From positions 124,001 to 188,000 of the forward strand of contig CAVRXM010000001.1 of NCBI GenBank assembly GCA_963725085.1: a stretch of DNA of 64,000 nucleotides, given 5' to 3'. The stretch's first letter is position 1. Every line of letters starts with the position of its first letter. The notes beneath the pieces were generated by a model. It was not told the DNA's origin and made no database searches. It worked only from the letters and a program-made list of their open reading frames with translations. A program made the translations under genes and the position numbers. Origin of the DNA: VRUE01 sp963725085 (lineage in GTDB: Bacteria > Actinomycetota > Thermoleophilia > Solirubrobacterales > 70-9). Below are positions 1 through 8,892 of the stretch, piece after piece.

Positions 1-83
1 ACGGGGTGCCGCTGTGCGGCAGGAGGGTGGCGAGCGGGCAGGGCCAGGTCGAGCATGACGGTGACTATCATCGCTTGACTCCG

Positions 84-1016
84 ATGGCCGACGCGCCGAC
101 ACCTGCTTCCGTCGCCGAGATGAAGGAGGCGCTCGCCGCCGCCGACTACCTCGCCGACGAGCCCGCGGCGCTGGTCTCCTTCCTCGCCCAGCAGCTCGGC
201 AAGCCGGTCCTCGTCGAGGGGCCGGCCGGGGTCGGCAAGACCGAGCTCGCCAAGGCACTCTCGCGCGCCAGCGGCAGGGAGCTGATCCGCCTCCAGTGCT
301 ACGAGGGCCTCGACGAGGCCAAGGCCCTCTACGAGTGGAACTACCGCAAACAACTCCTCGCAATCCAGGCCACCCCCGGACGCGGGAGCGAGGCCGCCTA
401 CTGTGCTCGGCCGAGCGGCGGAGGAGGTGGCCTACTGGACGACATCTTCGCCGAGGACTTCCTGCTCGAGCGGCCGCTGATGCAGGCGATCGCCAGCCCC
501 GACCCGGTCGTCCTCCTGATCGACGAGATCGACAAGACCGACCAGGAGTTCGAGGCGATGCTGCTCGAGCTCCTCTCCGACTTCCAGATCACGATCCCCG
601 AGCTCGGGCAGATCGCGGCGACGACGATGCCGATCGTCGTCCTCACCTCGAACAACTCGCGCGAGCTGACCGAGGCGCTGAAGCGGCGCTGCCTCTACCT
701 CTGGCTCGACTACCCCGAGCTCGAGCGCGAGATGGAGATCGTCCACCTCCACGCGCCCGAGCTGCCCGAGACGCTGGCCCGCCGCCTGGTCGAGGTGGTG
801 CGGATGGTGCGCGGGCTCGACCTCAAGAAGCCGCCCTCGATCGCCGAGTCGATCGACTGGGCGCGGACCCTGCTGCTGATGGGCGCCGACGACATCGACC
901 ACGAGACCTTCAAGCAGTCGATGTCGATCATCGTCAAGCACCGCACCGACATCGACCTGGTCGCCGAGCGGGTCGGGATGAAGATGCCCGGCGCGCCGAC
1001 GCAGGCAACCGGGTGA
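84..1016 (+). CDS. MoxR-family AAA+ ATPase (CoxD-like)
   Basis: AAA+ ATPase of the MoxR group, which works with a VWA-domain partner as a chaperone or metal-enzyme maturation factor (CoxD/CoxE in CO dehydrogenase maturation is the known case). Walker A GPAGVGKT lies near residues 46-53, Walker B VVLLIDEID near 142-150, a sensor-like TSNNSREL follows, and ALKRRCLYLWLDYP is the usual MoxR segment with conserved arginines. I chose ATG 84; an in-frame ATG at 6 adds residues with no family character, and neither has a strong ribosome site. The stop overlaps the GTG of the VWA gene, so the two are coupled. Residues about 97-117 form a Gly-rich insert whose DNA carries a 20-mer shared with the intergenic repeats. 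The metal-enzyme client is not in the window. Confidence 0.85.
   Translation: MADAPTPASVAEMKEALAAADYLADEPAALVSFLAQQLGKPVLVEGPAGVGKTELAKALSRASGRELIRLQCYEGLDEAKALYEWNYRKQLLAIQATPGRGSEAAYCARPSGGGGGLLDDIFAEDFLLERPLMQAIASPDPVVLLIDEIDKTDQEFEAMLLELLSDFQITIPELGQIAATTMPIVVLTSNNSRELTEALKRRCLYLWLDYPELEREMEIVHLHAPELPETLARRLVEVVRMVRGLDLKKPPSIAESIDWARTLLLMGADDIDHETFKQSMSIIVKHRTDIDLVAERVGMKMPGAPTQATG
373..432 (+). repeat. Partial copy of dispersed hairpin repeat inside a coding region
   Basis: Bases 373-392 read CCCCCGGACGCGGGAGCGAG, identical to the left end of the repeats at 39601 and 55613 and to the reverse complement at 13011-13030. The right half is poorly conserved (only a GGAGGAGG-like end near 419-428). 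It encodes a Gly/Ala-rich stretch in the MoxR-like ATPase. It could be an inserted, decayed copy or a chance overlap; an exact 20 of 20 match makes chance unlikely. Confidence 0.5.
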
Positions 1017-2427
1017 GCCCGGGCGCGTCCTCCCCATACGGGCCGCAGGCGGAGACCGGGCCTCCCGGCCTGGCGGCGAAGCTGCTCGCGCTTCTGCGAG
1101 GAGCTGCGCTCGGAGGGGGTCGCGGTCGGGACCTCGGAGATCCTCGACGCCTTCGCGGCGCTCGAGCAGGTGCCGTGGACCTCGCAGGACGATTTCCGTG
1201 AGGCGCTGGCGGCGACGGTCGCCAAGTCGCAGGAGGACCGGCGCATGTTCGAGCTCCTCTTCGACCGCTGGTTCTTCCGGGCCGCCGAGGCCGAGGCCGT
1301 CGCCCGCGAGATCGCCGAGGGCGGGACAGCGCCACGAGGGGGCCGAGCGCCTCGACATCGACGAGCTCCGCGACCAGATCCGGGAGGCGATCATCGACGG
1401 AGAGGAAGGCGAGATGCGCGACCTGGCGCGGCTCGCGATCGCCGCCTTCGGGCGCCAGGGCGAGGGATCGGGCGTCGTCGGCGTCGACGTCCAGAGGATC
1501 CGACGCACCCTCGGCCTCTCGACCGGGCCGCAGCCCGCCGACGAGGACGGCGAGGAGGTTCCGCGAGATCGACCGCGACCAGCTCAACCGCGTTCGAGCG
1601 CCACCTGCGGCGCGAGCTCGAACGCGACCTGATCGAGCGCACCTCGACCCTTCCCCCCTCGCGGCCCCTGGCGGAGCTCGACCGGGCGCTGCCGACCAGC
1701 CCGACCCAGGACCTCGCCGCCGTCCACCGCGCCGTCTCGCAGATGAAGCGACGGCTGGCGACCCTCGGCCACGAGCAGCGCGGGCAGGCGCAAGGGCCGC
1801 ACGGTGGACGTCCGCCGCACGATGCGATCCTCGCTCGAGACGGGCGGGGTTCCGCTCCGCCTCCGCTACCGGCCGAAGCGGCCGCGGCGGCCGGAGATCT
1901 ACGTCCTCTGCGACGTCTCGACCTCGGTGACCTCGGCCAGCGTCTTCTTCCTCTCGGTCCTCCACGCCCTGCACGACTCGTTCCGCAAGCTCCGCAGCTT
2001 CGTCTTCATCGAGCGGATCTCCGAGGTGACCGAGATCTTCGAGCACGAGCGCGACTTCCGCGCGATCGCCCAGCGGATCTCGAGCGAGGGCGGCGTCGCC
2101 GACGTCTCCGGCTATACCGACTACGGCAGGGTCTGGCTCGAGTTCCTCGCCGAGATCTCCGACGAGCTCGACCCGCGCTCGACCGTGATCGTGCTCGGCG
2201 ACGCCCGCACCAACGGCCGCGAGCCCCACGCCGAGGTCTTCGCCCAGGTCTCAGAGCGGGCCGGGCGGCTGTTCTGGCTCAACCCCGAGCCGAAGCTCTA
2301 CTGGAACTACGGCGACTCGGTGATGGCCGCCTACGAGCGCCACTGCGACGGGGCCTTCGAGTGCTGGACGACCCGGCACCTCGAGAACTTCGTCAACGTC
2401 GTCGCCGGCGGCACGCCGCGCGACTAG
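1013..2427 (+). CDS. VWA-domain protein, CoxE-like (frameshifted)
   Basis: Partner of the upstream MoxR ATPase. The first GTG overlaps its stop (GTGA). The protein must be joined across about four frame changes, near 1090, 1325, 1555 and 1795. The pieces read in order: LLARFCEELRSEGV, an EREIAEG-type helical region, RFERHLRRELERDLIERTST, then an intact C-terminal half from about 1804. That half holds the metal-ion-dependent adhesion site DVSTS (about 1912-1926), the later GYTDYG and a VLGDARTN strand. This is the usual CoxE/DUF58-like layout, with a long N-terminal region and a C-terminal VWA. The conserved residues survive on both sides of each break, so I read the breaks as sequence errors rather than gene decay. 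Confidence 0.75.
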
Positions 2428-2879
2428 CGCGGCGCCCAGGCGTCGGGCTCGGCCGAGAGCTCCTCGACGACGGCCGGCATTTCGCCGGAGACGAGGTCGG
2501 CGAGGGTGACGTGCTCGAGGACCGCGCGGAGGTTGGCGCGGACGGCGATCCAGACCTCCTGCAGGTGCTCGGCGTTGCCGCGGTATTCGATCGACTCGGG
2601 CGGATCGGACTGGACGTGGGCGATCGGCCCCTCGACCGCGCGCACGAGGTCGGCGATCGTGATGTCGTCGGCGGGACGCGCAAGCCAGTAGCCGCCCTTG
2701 GCCCCGCGGCGGGCGCGGACCAGGCCCGCGTGCTTGAGCTCGAGCAGGATGTGCTCGAGGAACTGCAGGGGGATTTCCTGGGCGTCGGCGAGGCGCTCTC
2801 CCTTGACCGGGCCCTCCGCCGCCGCGGCAAGCTCGGCAGCGGCCCGCACCGCGTAGTCGGCCTTCGCGGAAACACGCAT
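2424..2879 (-). CDS. Rrf2-family transcriptional regulator
   Basis: 151-residue winged-helix repressor. The N-terminus MRVSAKADYAVRAAAEL and the recognition segment with KGGYWLARP are typical of Rrf2 (IscR, NsrR, CymR). There is no cysteine in the whole protein, so it cannot carry the three-Cys Fe-S cluster of IscR/NsrR. That places it functionally nearer CymR-type regulators, which sense sulfur status through a partner or metabolite. It lies 12 bases after the TauE exporter on the same strand, suggesting a co-transcribed sulfur-responsive pair. Its stop codon shares CTAG with the convergent VWA gene. The ligand is unknown. Confidence 0.88.
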   Translation of the reverse strand: MRVSAKADYAVRAAAELAAAAEGPVKGERLADAQEIPLQFLEHILLELKHAGLVRARRGAKGGYWLARPADDITIADLVRAVEGPIAHVQSDPPESIEYRGNAEHLQEVWIAVRANLRAVLEHVTLADLVSGEMPAVVEELSAEPDAWAPR

Positions 2880-2891
2880 GGATCTAGTTAA

Positions 2892-3864
2892 TCAGTCGGC
2901 GGGCAGCGATCGTCCCAGGGTGGCAGCCCGGTCAAGCTCTTGCCTGCGCACGCGATCGGCCTCGGCCGCTTCCTCTTCCAGACGCTGGTTCTCGCGGCGG
3001 CGGTTGAGCCAGTGCGGCGCATAGATGACCAGGCCGAGGCCGATCGCGGCGATGCCGGCGGCGATCGGCCAGACGGATGGGTCGCCCTTCTGGATCGTGA
3101 CGACGCCGGAGCCGACGAGGACGACCCCGAGGGCAGTGCGGATGAAGCCCTGCGGAGCCCGGTCGGAGAGGGCGGCGCCGATCACGACCCCGGGCACCGA
3201 GCCGATCAGGATGTTGGCAGCCAGAGTGAAATCGACATTGCCCCCGATCCAGTGGGCGATGCCGGCCGCCCAGAGCAGGATCGCGGCGTGGAAGACGTCG
3301 GTGCCGACCACCTTCTTCGGCGCCAGGCGGTAGACGGCGATCAGCAGGATCGCGATCACGGTGCCGGAGCCGGCGGAGGTGATGCCGATGACGAAGCCGG
3401 TGGTGGCGCCGATCACGACCGCGGCGACCTTGTGGCGCCGCTCGACGTCGAAGCGGTCGCGCTCGTCGATCAGGTTGCGGAGGATCAGCGCCCGGGCCAG
3501 GGTGATGACGCCGACCATCAGCAGGGTGCCGCCGAGCACCGCGTAGACGAGTTCGTTCAGTCGGTCTTCGCCGACCTGGTCCTGAACGTAGCGAGACGAG
3601 CGCGACTCCCGCCACCGCGGCGGGGACGCTGCCGGTCGCCAGCCAGCGGACCAGCTCCATGTTCACCGTCTGCATCCGGAAGTGGCGCCAGCCGCCGACC
3701 GTCTTGGTGACCGCCGAGTAGAAGATGTCGGTGCCGATCGCCGTCGTCGGCTGGATCCCGAAGATCAGGATCAGCAGCGGCGTCATCAGCGAGCCGCCGC
3801 CCATGCCGGTCATGCCGACCAGTACGCCGATGCCTAAGCCGAAGAGGATGATTGCCGGGTCCAC
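2892..3864 (-). CDS. TauE/SafE-family sulfite or organosulfonate exporter (one frameshift)
   Basis: Polytopic membrane permease. The N-terminal half starts at GTG 3864 (MDPAIILFGLGIGVLVGMTG) and carries the family's GGGSLMTPLL and TAIGTDIFYSA; the second half repeats the pattern with GITSAGSGTVIAI and VGTDVFHA. The two halves are in different frames, with the break near 3585-3590; together they give about 320 residues and 8 or so membrane spans. A charged C-terminal tail (RRRENQRLEEEAAEADRVRR) is cytoplasmic. Members export sulfite, sulfoacetate or related anions, or import them. Linkage to the Rrf2 gene suggests a role in sulfur homeostasis; the substrate is inferred from the family only. 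Confidence 0.85.
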
Positions 3865-3895
3865 TATGTGCCGCGCGGAGGTTGGTTATCGACTT

Positions 3896-3916
3896 TCCTG
3901 ACTACTTTGGTCAGGA
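3896..3916. promoter_or_regulatory. Inverted repeat, candidate Rrf2 operator
   Basis: TCCTGAC-N7-GTCAGGA, perfect 7-base arms, lies between the divergent TauE-Rrf2 operon (start 3864) and the ABC ATPase (start 3924). Size and symmetry fit a dimeric winged-helix repressor. The Rrf2 protein encoded two genes away is the obvious candidate; this is inference. Confidence 0.5.
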
Positions 3917-3923
3917 GCGCGGA

Positions 3924-4759
3924 GTGCGCCAGGATACCAAGGTGCCGACCGAAGCGAGGGAATTCGCCGCCGCCGCCGGATCGCCTTCCGGAGCAGCCGA
4001 TCCTGCAGGGGTCGCGGTCCACGCCCTCCGCCACGCCTACGGCGACCTTACGACGATCGACGGCCTCGATCTCGAGGCGCCGTCCCACCGTGTCCTCGGC
4101 ATCGTCGGGCCCTCGGGATGCGGCAAGTCGACCCTGCTCGAGCTGATCGCCGGCCTCCAGGAGCCGGCGGGCGGGACGATCGAGGTCGGCGGACGCGCGG
4201 GCGCCGCCGACCGCCTCGCGGGGTGCGCCTTCATGCCCCAGCGCGACATGCTCCTCCCCTGGCTCTCGGCGCTCGACAACGCGGCGCTGGCGCTTCGCAA
4301 CCGTGGCGCCGGCAGGGCCGCCGCCCGGCGCGACGCGGGCCGGCTGTTCGCGCGTTTCGGGCTCGCGGGGTTCGAGCGCTCCGCCCCTGCCGAGCTCTCC
4401 GGCGGGATGCGACAGCGGGTGGCCTTCCTGCGGACGCTGGTCGCCGGCAAGCCGGTCCTCGCCCTCGATGAGCCGTTCGCCTCGCTCGACGCGATCACCC
4501 GGGCCGAGATGCAGGGCTGGCTGGCCGGCGCGATCGCGGCCGACCCCCGCACCGTCGTCCTCGTCACCCACGACGTCGAGGAGGCCCTCTACCTCTCGGA
4601 CCGCGTCGTCGTGCTCTCGGCCCGCCCGGCGCGCGTCGTCGCCGAGCTCAGCGCCCCGACGGCGCGGGCCGCCGACCGCGACGCCGCCGTCACCGACCCG
4701 GGGTTCATCGCCGCGCGCGAGCGGGCGATGGGCGCCCTCCGCGAGGGAGCTCGCGATGA
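3924..4759 (+). CDS. ABC transporter ATP-binding protein (thiamine-precursor uptake)
   Basis: ATPase of the SsuB/TauB/ThiZ type. It carries Walker A GPSGCGKST, Q-loop FMPQRDMLLPW, signature LSGGMRQRV, Walker B VLALDEPFASLD and switch His in VLVTHDVEEAL. GTG 3924 is preceded by AGGAG at 3913-3917. The natural end should be the TGA in the ATGA that starts the permease (4756-4759). The open frame misses it by one base and runs on without homology to about 4940, so an indel near 4740 is likely. The following permease and THI5-type lipoprotein define the substrate class. Confidence 0.85.
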
Positions 4760-5511
4760 GGCGCTGGCTCCTCCCGGTGCTGCTGCTGGCCGGCCTCGTC
4801 GCGCGCCTGGCAGGTCGCGGCCGGCACCGGCGCGATCGCCGACGCCCTCGACCTCGAGGACTTCCTCGTCCCATCGCCCGCCGAAATCGCCACCTCGCTG
4901 TGGGAGAACCGCTCCCTGCTCGCCGAAAACGCCTGGGTGACCCTGCAGGAGATACTCCTCGGCTTCTGCTGCGCGGCCGTCGCCGGGATCGCGTTCGCCG
5001 TCGCGATGCACCTCTCGACCACGCTGCGGCTCGCCACCTACCCGCTCGTCGTCGCCTCGCAGACGATCCCGATCGTCGTCATCGCTCCGGTCCTCGTCAC
5101 CTGGTTCGGCTTCGGCCTCGGCCCGAAGCTGGCGGTCGTGGCGCTGATCTGCTTCTTCCCGATCACGGTCACGACCCTCGACGGGCTGCGCTCGGTCGAC
5201 CCCGAGGCGACGAAGATGATGCGCACGCTCGACGCCTCGCGATTGCAGATTCTCTGGCGGGTCGAGGCGCCGACCGCGCTCCCGTACACGTTCAGCGGAG
5301 CCAGGATCGCGGTCGTGATCGCCCCGATCGCCGCCGTCTTCGGCGAGTGGGTCGGGGCGAACTCCGGGTCTCGGCCACCAGATCCTGCTCGACAACGGCC
5401 AACTGGAGACCGCGCGGCTGTTCGCGGCGGCCGCTGGTCCTCTCGGCGATCGCCCTCTGCCTCTTCGGCCTGCTCGCGCTCGCGGAGCGCCGCATCGTCA
5501 CTTGGCGATAG
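4756..5511 (+). CDS. ABC transporter permease, SsuC/ThiX type (frameshifted)
   Basis: Inner-membrane permease in three frame segments. MRRWLLPVLLLAGLVA starts at 4756; the middle frame carries DFLVPSPAEI, WVTLQEILLGFCCAAVAGI and the coupling-loop region DGLRSVDPEATKMMRTLDAS through IAAVFGEWVGANSG; the last frame gives LLDNGQLETARLFA and AERRIVTWR. Breaks lie near 4800 and 5375. The EAA-like loop (PEATKMMRTLDASRLQILWRVEAPTALPYTF) is intact, so ATPase contact should be normal once corrected. About 250 residues, normal for the family. Confidence 0.8.
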   Translation: MRRWLLPVLLLAGLVARLAGRGRHRRDRRRPRPRGLPRPIARRNRHLAVGEPLPARRKRLGDPAGDTPRLLLRGRRRDRVRRRDAPLDHAAARHLPARRRLADDPDRRHRSGPRHLVRLRPRPEAGGRGADLLLPDHGHDPRRAALGRPRGDEDDAHARRLAIADSLAGRGADRAPVHVQRSQDRGRDRPDRRRLRRVGRGELRVSATRSCSTTANWRPRGCSRRPLVLSAIALCLFGLLALAERRIVTWR

Positions 5512-5520
5512 AAAGAAGGG

Positions 5521-6564
5521 GTGAGGCGCTCACGATCAGCGGCCGCCATGGCTGTCATCGCCGTCGCGGCCATCTCCCTGGGGCTCGCCTCCTGCGGTGA
5601 GAAGAGCGAGGGCGGCGCACCCGAGTCGGAACCGTTCAGCCTGACGCTCGACTTCTACCCGAACGCCGATCACGCCGGGATCTACATGGCCCAGAAGCTC
5701 GGATACTTCAAGGACGCCGGGCTCGACGTGACGATCCAGACCCCCTCCGACCCGGCGGCCCCGATCAAGCAGGTCGCCGCCGGCAATTCCGACCTCGCCA
5801 TCTCCTACGAGCCGGAGGTGATCCTCGCCGCCGAGCAGGGGCTCGAAGTCGTCGCCGTCGGCGCCCTGGTCGATACCCCGCTCACCTCGATGATCTGGCT
5901 CAACAGCTCGAAGATCGGGGGCATCGCCGACCTCCGCGGGAAGACGATCGCCACCGCCGGGATCCCCTACCAGGACGCCTACCTGAAGACGATCCTCGGC
6001 CGCGCCGGGCTATCGCCGTCGGACGTGACGACCGTCAACGTCGGCTACGGCCTGCTGCCGGCGATCGTCGGCGGCCGCGCCCAGGCGATGCTCGGGGGCT
6101 TCCGAAACGTCGAGGGAGTCGACCTCCGCCTGCGCGGCAAGGACCCGGTCGTCACCCCGGTCGACGAGCTGGGGGTCCCGACCTACAACGAGCTGGTGTT
6201 CGTCGCCCGGCGCGAACAGCTCGAAGAAGATCCGCAGCCCGTGCGCCTGTTCCTCGCCGCCCTCGCCCGCGGCACGTCCGCCGCCGCGGCCGACCCGCAG
6301 GCGGCGACCGAAGCGCTCACCGCGGCCAACCCTGATCTCGATCCGCGCCTGACCGCGGCCGAGGTGAAGGCGACGATCCCGCTGCTGAAACCGCCGCAGC
6401 GCAGGACCCCGGGCGCCGCAGAACACCCTCCCTACGGCGAAATGAACCCGGAGGAGTGGGAAAGCTTCATCGCCTGGATGCGCGACCACGGCCTGATCAG
6501 CGGCCGGCCGACGCCGTCCGACGTGCTCAGCAACGAATACCTACCGGGCAGAATTCCCAAGTAG
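5521..6564 (+). CDS. THI5/NMT1-type substrate-binding lipoprotein (ThiY-like)
   Basis: Extracytoplasmic binding protein for a pyrimidine thiamine precursor, inferred from the family. The signal peptide has the lipobox LASC near residues 22-25, so it should be membrane-anchored. The mature part opens with LTLDFYPNADHAGIYMAQKLGYFKDAGLDV, the conserved THI5-like start, followed by DLAISYEPEVILA, DLRGKTIATAGIPYQDAYL and FRNVEGVDLRL. GTG 5521 keeps the basic n-region RRSR; the Shine-Dalgarno-like GAAAGAAGG lies unusually close. It ends 24 bases inside the convergent GGDEF-EAL gene. I see no TPP riboswitch ahead of the operon. Confidence 0.85.
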   Translation: MRRSRSAAAMAVIAVAAISLGLASCGEKSEGGAPESEPFSLTLDFYPNADHAGIYMAQKLGYFKDAGLDVTIQTPSDPAAPIKQVAAGNSDLAISYEPEVILAAEQGLEVVAVGALVDTPLTSMIWLNSSKIGGIADLRGKTIATAGIPYQDAYLKTILGRAGLSPSDVTTVNVGYGLLPAIVGGRAQAMLGGFRNVEGVDLRLRGKDPVVTPVDELGVPTYNELVFVARREQLEEDPQPVRLFLAALARGTSAAAADPQAATEALTAANPDLDPRLTAAEVKATIPLLKPPQRRTPGAAEHPPYGEMNPEEWESFIAWMRDHGLISGRPTPSDVLSNEYLPGRIPK

Positions 6565-8838
6565 CTCGAGCTCTCCCTCGCGGATCAACCGAGTGATGTC
6601 GGCGGCCGGAAGCGGTCGCGAGAAGAGGTGGCCCTGGCCATAGTCGCACCCGAAGCGGCGCAGCTCGGCGAGCTGGACGTCGCTCTCGACGCCGACGGCG
6701 ATCGCGTCCAGCGAGAGGGCGCGGGCCATCCCGATGATCGCCTCGACGATCGCGGTCCGCTCCTGCTCCATCCCAAGGCCCTCGATGAACGATCGGTCGA
6801 TCTTCAGCGCGTCGAACGGGAAGCGGCTGAGGTAGGCGAGCGAGGAGTAGCCGGTGCCGAAGTCGTCGAGGACGAGGCGGACGCCGAGCTCGCCGAGCGC
6901 CTCGAGGGTCGTCGTCGCCATTGCCGACTCATCGACCAGGATGCTCTCGTTGACCTCGAGGTGGAGGTGGATCGGGTCGAGCCCGGTCCGCGAGAGGACG
7001 TCGGCGACCGAGTCGGCGAGCTCGCGATGGGCCACCTGGCGGGCGGAGATGTTGACCGAGATGTCGATCGGCCTGCGATCCGGGCGCAGACTCTGCCATT
7101 CCACTGCCTGGCGACAGGCCGTCTCCTCGACCCAGGCGCCGATCGGCCCGATCAGGCCGCAGTCCTCGGCGACCGAGACGAACTCCTCCGGCTCGAGGAT
7201 GCCGCGCCGCGGGTGCTCCCAGCGCAGCAGGGCCTCGAGCGAGACGATCCCACCGCTGCGGAGGTCGACCAGCGGCTGGTAGTGAAGCTGGAGATCTTCG
7301 TTTGCGAGCGCGTCCCGGAGGTCGCGCTCGACCTCGAGCCGCCGCGCCGCACGGGCCCGCATCTCGGCATCGAACAGCTCCGAGCGCGCCCGGCCCCGCT
7401 CCTTGGCCCTGTACATCGCCGCGTCGGCGTCGCGGATCAAAGACTCCGCCCCGATCTGTTCGGTGCGGGTTGGGCGGCCGACGGCGATCCCGATGCTGGC
7501 GCTGACGAAGTGCTCGACGCCTCCCATCGTGTACGGCTCGGCGAAGGCGGCGGACACCCGGTTCGCGATCGCGATCGCCTCGTCCTCGTCGGCGAGGCGG
7601 TCGATCAGGATCCCGAACTCGTCGCCGCCGAACCGGGCGACGATGTCCCCGGGACGGAGGTGAGACCGCAGGCGCGGCGCGATCGCCCGCAGCAGCTCGT
7701 CGCCGCCGTGGTGCCCGATGCTGTCGTTGACGAGCTTGAAGCTGTCGAGGTCGAGGAACAGCACCCCGACCGGCGTCCCAGCCACCGCCCCGCGCTGCAG
7801 GGCGATCTCGAGCGACTGGACGAAGCTCGTCCGGTTCGGAAGGCCGGTCAGCGAGTCGTGCAGGACCCGGTGCCGGAGCGCACGATCCGTCGCGTGGCGC
7901 TCGACCGCGTCGGCGAGGACATTGGCCGAGGCCTGCGCGAAGTGGACGTCCTGGGGGGTGAAGCTGTTCGGCTCGAGCGAGTGGATGTCGAGGACGCCGA
8001 ATGGGCTCTCACGCCCGTCGATCGGGACTGCGAGGCTGCTGCGAACCCCCATCACCCGGAGCGCCGGCGGCATCGTGAAGCGCCGCTCGGTTTCCCAGTC
8101 GTCGACGATCACGTGCAGGCCCGACTCGAGCGCCGCGCCGGCGTGCGAGTTGCGCGCCGCCGAGGCACGGCGGCTGCCGTCGGTCCCCTGGATCTCGGCT
8201 CCGGCGAGCATCCGCAGCCGGCGCCCGTCGCGGCCCACCTCCCAGATGCAGGAGCTGTCGATGCCGACGATCTCGACCATCAGCGCCACCGCCTCCTCCA
8301 TCAGCGCGTCCGACTCCCCATGCTGGAGAGCGTGGCTCGAGAGCCGGGCGACGGTCGCCTGCTGGGCGACGGCCCGGCGCAGGTCCTCCTCGGCGATCTT
8401 GCGCTCGGTGATGTCGTAGAGAACCCCGTGCCAGACCGGAACCCCGTCGTGATCGGGTTCGAGGACCGCCTCGTCGAGGAGCCAGACGACATCGCCGTCG
8501 CGGGTGATCATCCTGTAGTCGATCGGGCGCCCGTTGCGGCTGTTCGCCTCGGCCTGTTCCAGCTCCTGGGCGAGCGCGCGCTCGCGATCGTCGGGGTGGA
8601 GCTGGCGGGCCCAGAGCTCGGGGTCGGCGACCCATTCCTCGGGCGTGTAGCCGAGGATCTCCTCGATCTGGGGGCTGACGTAGCGCCAGAGGGCGTTCTC
8701 GCCCACCTCGCACGCATAGACGATCGCGGGAAGGCGCTCGACCAGGCGTCGATAGTCCTCCCCCGCCTCGGAGATTTGATCGAGAAACTCGTTTACCCGG
8801 TCATCGGGCCACTGCTTTCCCACAGACTCGCGGTCCAT
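6541..8838 (-). CDS. PAS-GAF-GGDEF-EAL cyclic-di-GMP signalling protein
   Basis: Soluble sensor with, in order, PAS (about residues 30-125, with VYACEVGENALWRYVSPQIEEILGY), GAF (about 150-300), GGDEF (about 310-475) and EAL (about 490-740). The cyclase site RFGGDEF is intact. The EAL half keeps SLEALLRW, EVNES, DDFGTGYSSL and KIDRSFI, but the usual AEGVE reads AVGVE: the first Glu is Val (codon GTC on the minus strand near 6700). In the RocR literature this Glu is a key catalytic residue, so phosphodiesterase activity may be weak or lost while the cyclase stays active. Start ATG 8838 was preferred to TTG 8847. No membrane span is seen. Confidence 0.9.
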   Translation of the reverse strand: MDRESVGKQWPDDRVNEFLDQISEAGEDYRRLVERLPAIVYACEVGENALWRYVSPQIEEILGYTPEEWVADPELWARQLHPDDRERALAQELEQAEANSRNGRPIDYRMITRDGDVVWLLDEAVLEPDHDGVPVWHGVLYDITERKIAEEDLRRAVAQQATVARLSSHALQHGESDALMEEAVALMVEIVGIDSSCIWEVGRDGRRLRMLAGAEIQGTDGSRRASAARNSHAGAALESGLHVIVDDWETERRFTMPPALRVMGVRSSLAVPIDGRESPFGVLDIHSLEPNSFTPQDVHFAQASANVLADAVERHATDRALRHRVLHDSLTGLPNRTSFVQSLEIALQRGAVAGTPVGVLFLDLDSFKLVNDSIGHHGGDELLRAIAPRLRSHLRPGDIVARFGGDEFGILIDRLADEDEAIAIANRVSAAFAEPYTMGGVEHFVSASIGIAVGRPTRTEQIGAESLIRDADAAMYRAKERGRARSELFDAEMRARAARRLEVERDLRDALANEDLQLHYQPLVDLRSGGIVSLEALLRWEHPRRGILEPEEFVSVAEDCGLIGPIGAWVEETACRQAVEWQSLRPDRRPIDISVNISARQVAHRELADSVADVLSRTGLDPIHLHLEVNESILVDESAMATTTLEALGELGVRLVLDDFGTGYSSLAYLSRFPFDALKIDRSFIEGLGMEQERTAIVEAIIGMARALSLDAIAVGVESDVQLAELRRFGCDYGQGHLFSRPLPAADITRLIREGELELLGNSAR

Positions 8839-8892
8839 ATGTACCAACTATCGGCATTTCGACCGGACCGGCTTGATGCCGGGACCCAGATC

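Noticed and set aside
3865..3923. TPP riboswitch for the thiamine-precursor transporter
   Set aside because: The CTGAGA and ACCTGATCTGGATAATGCCAGCG-type consensus parts are absent.
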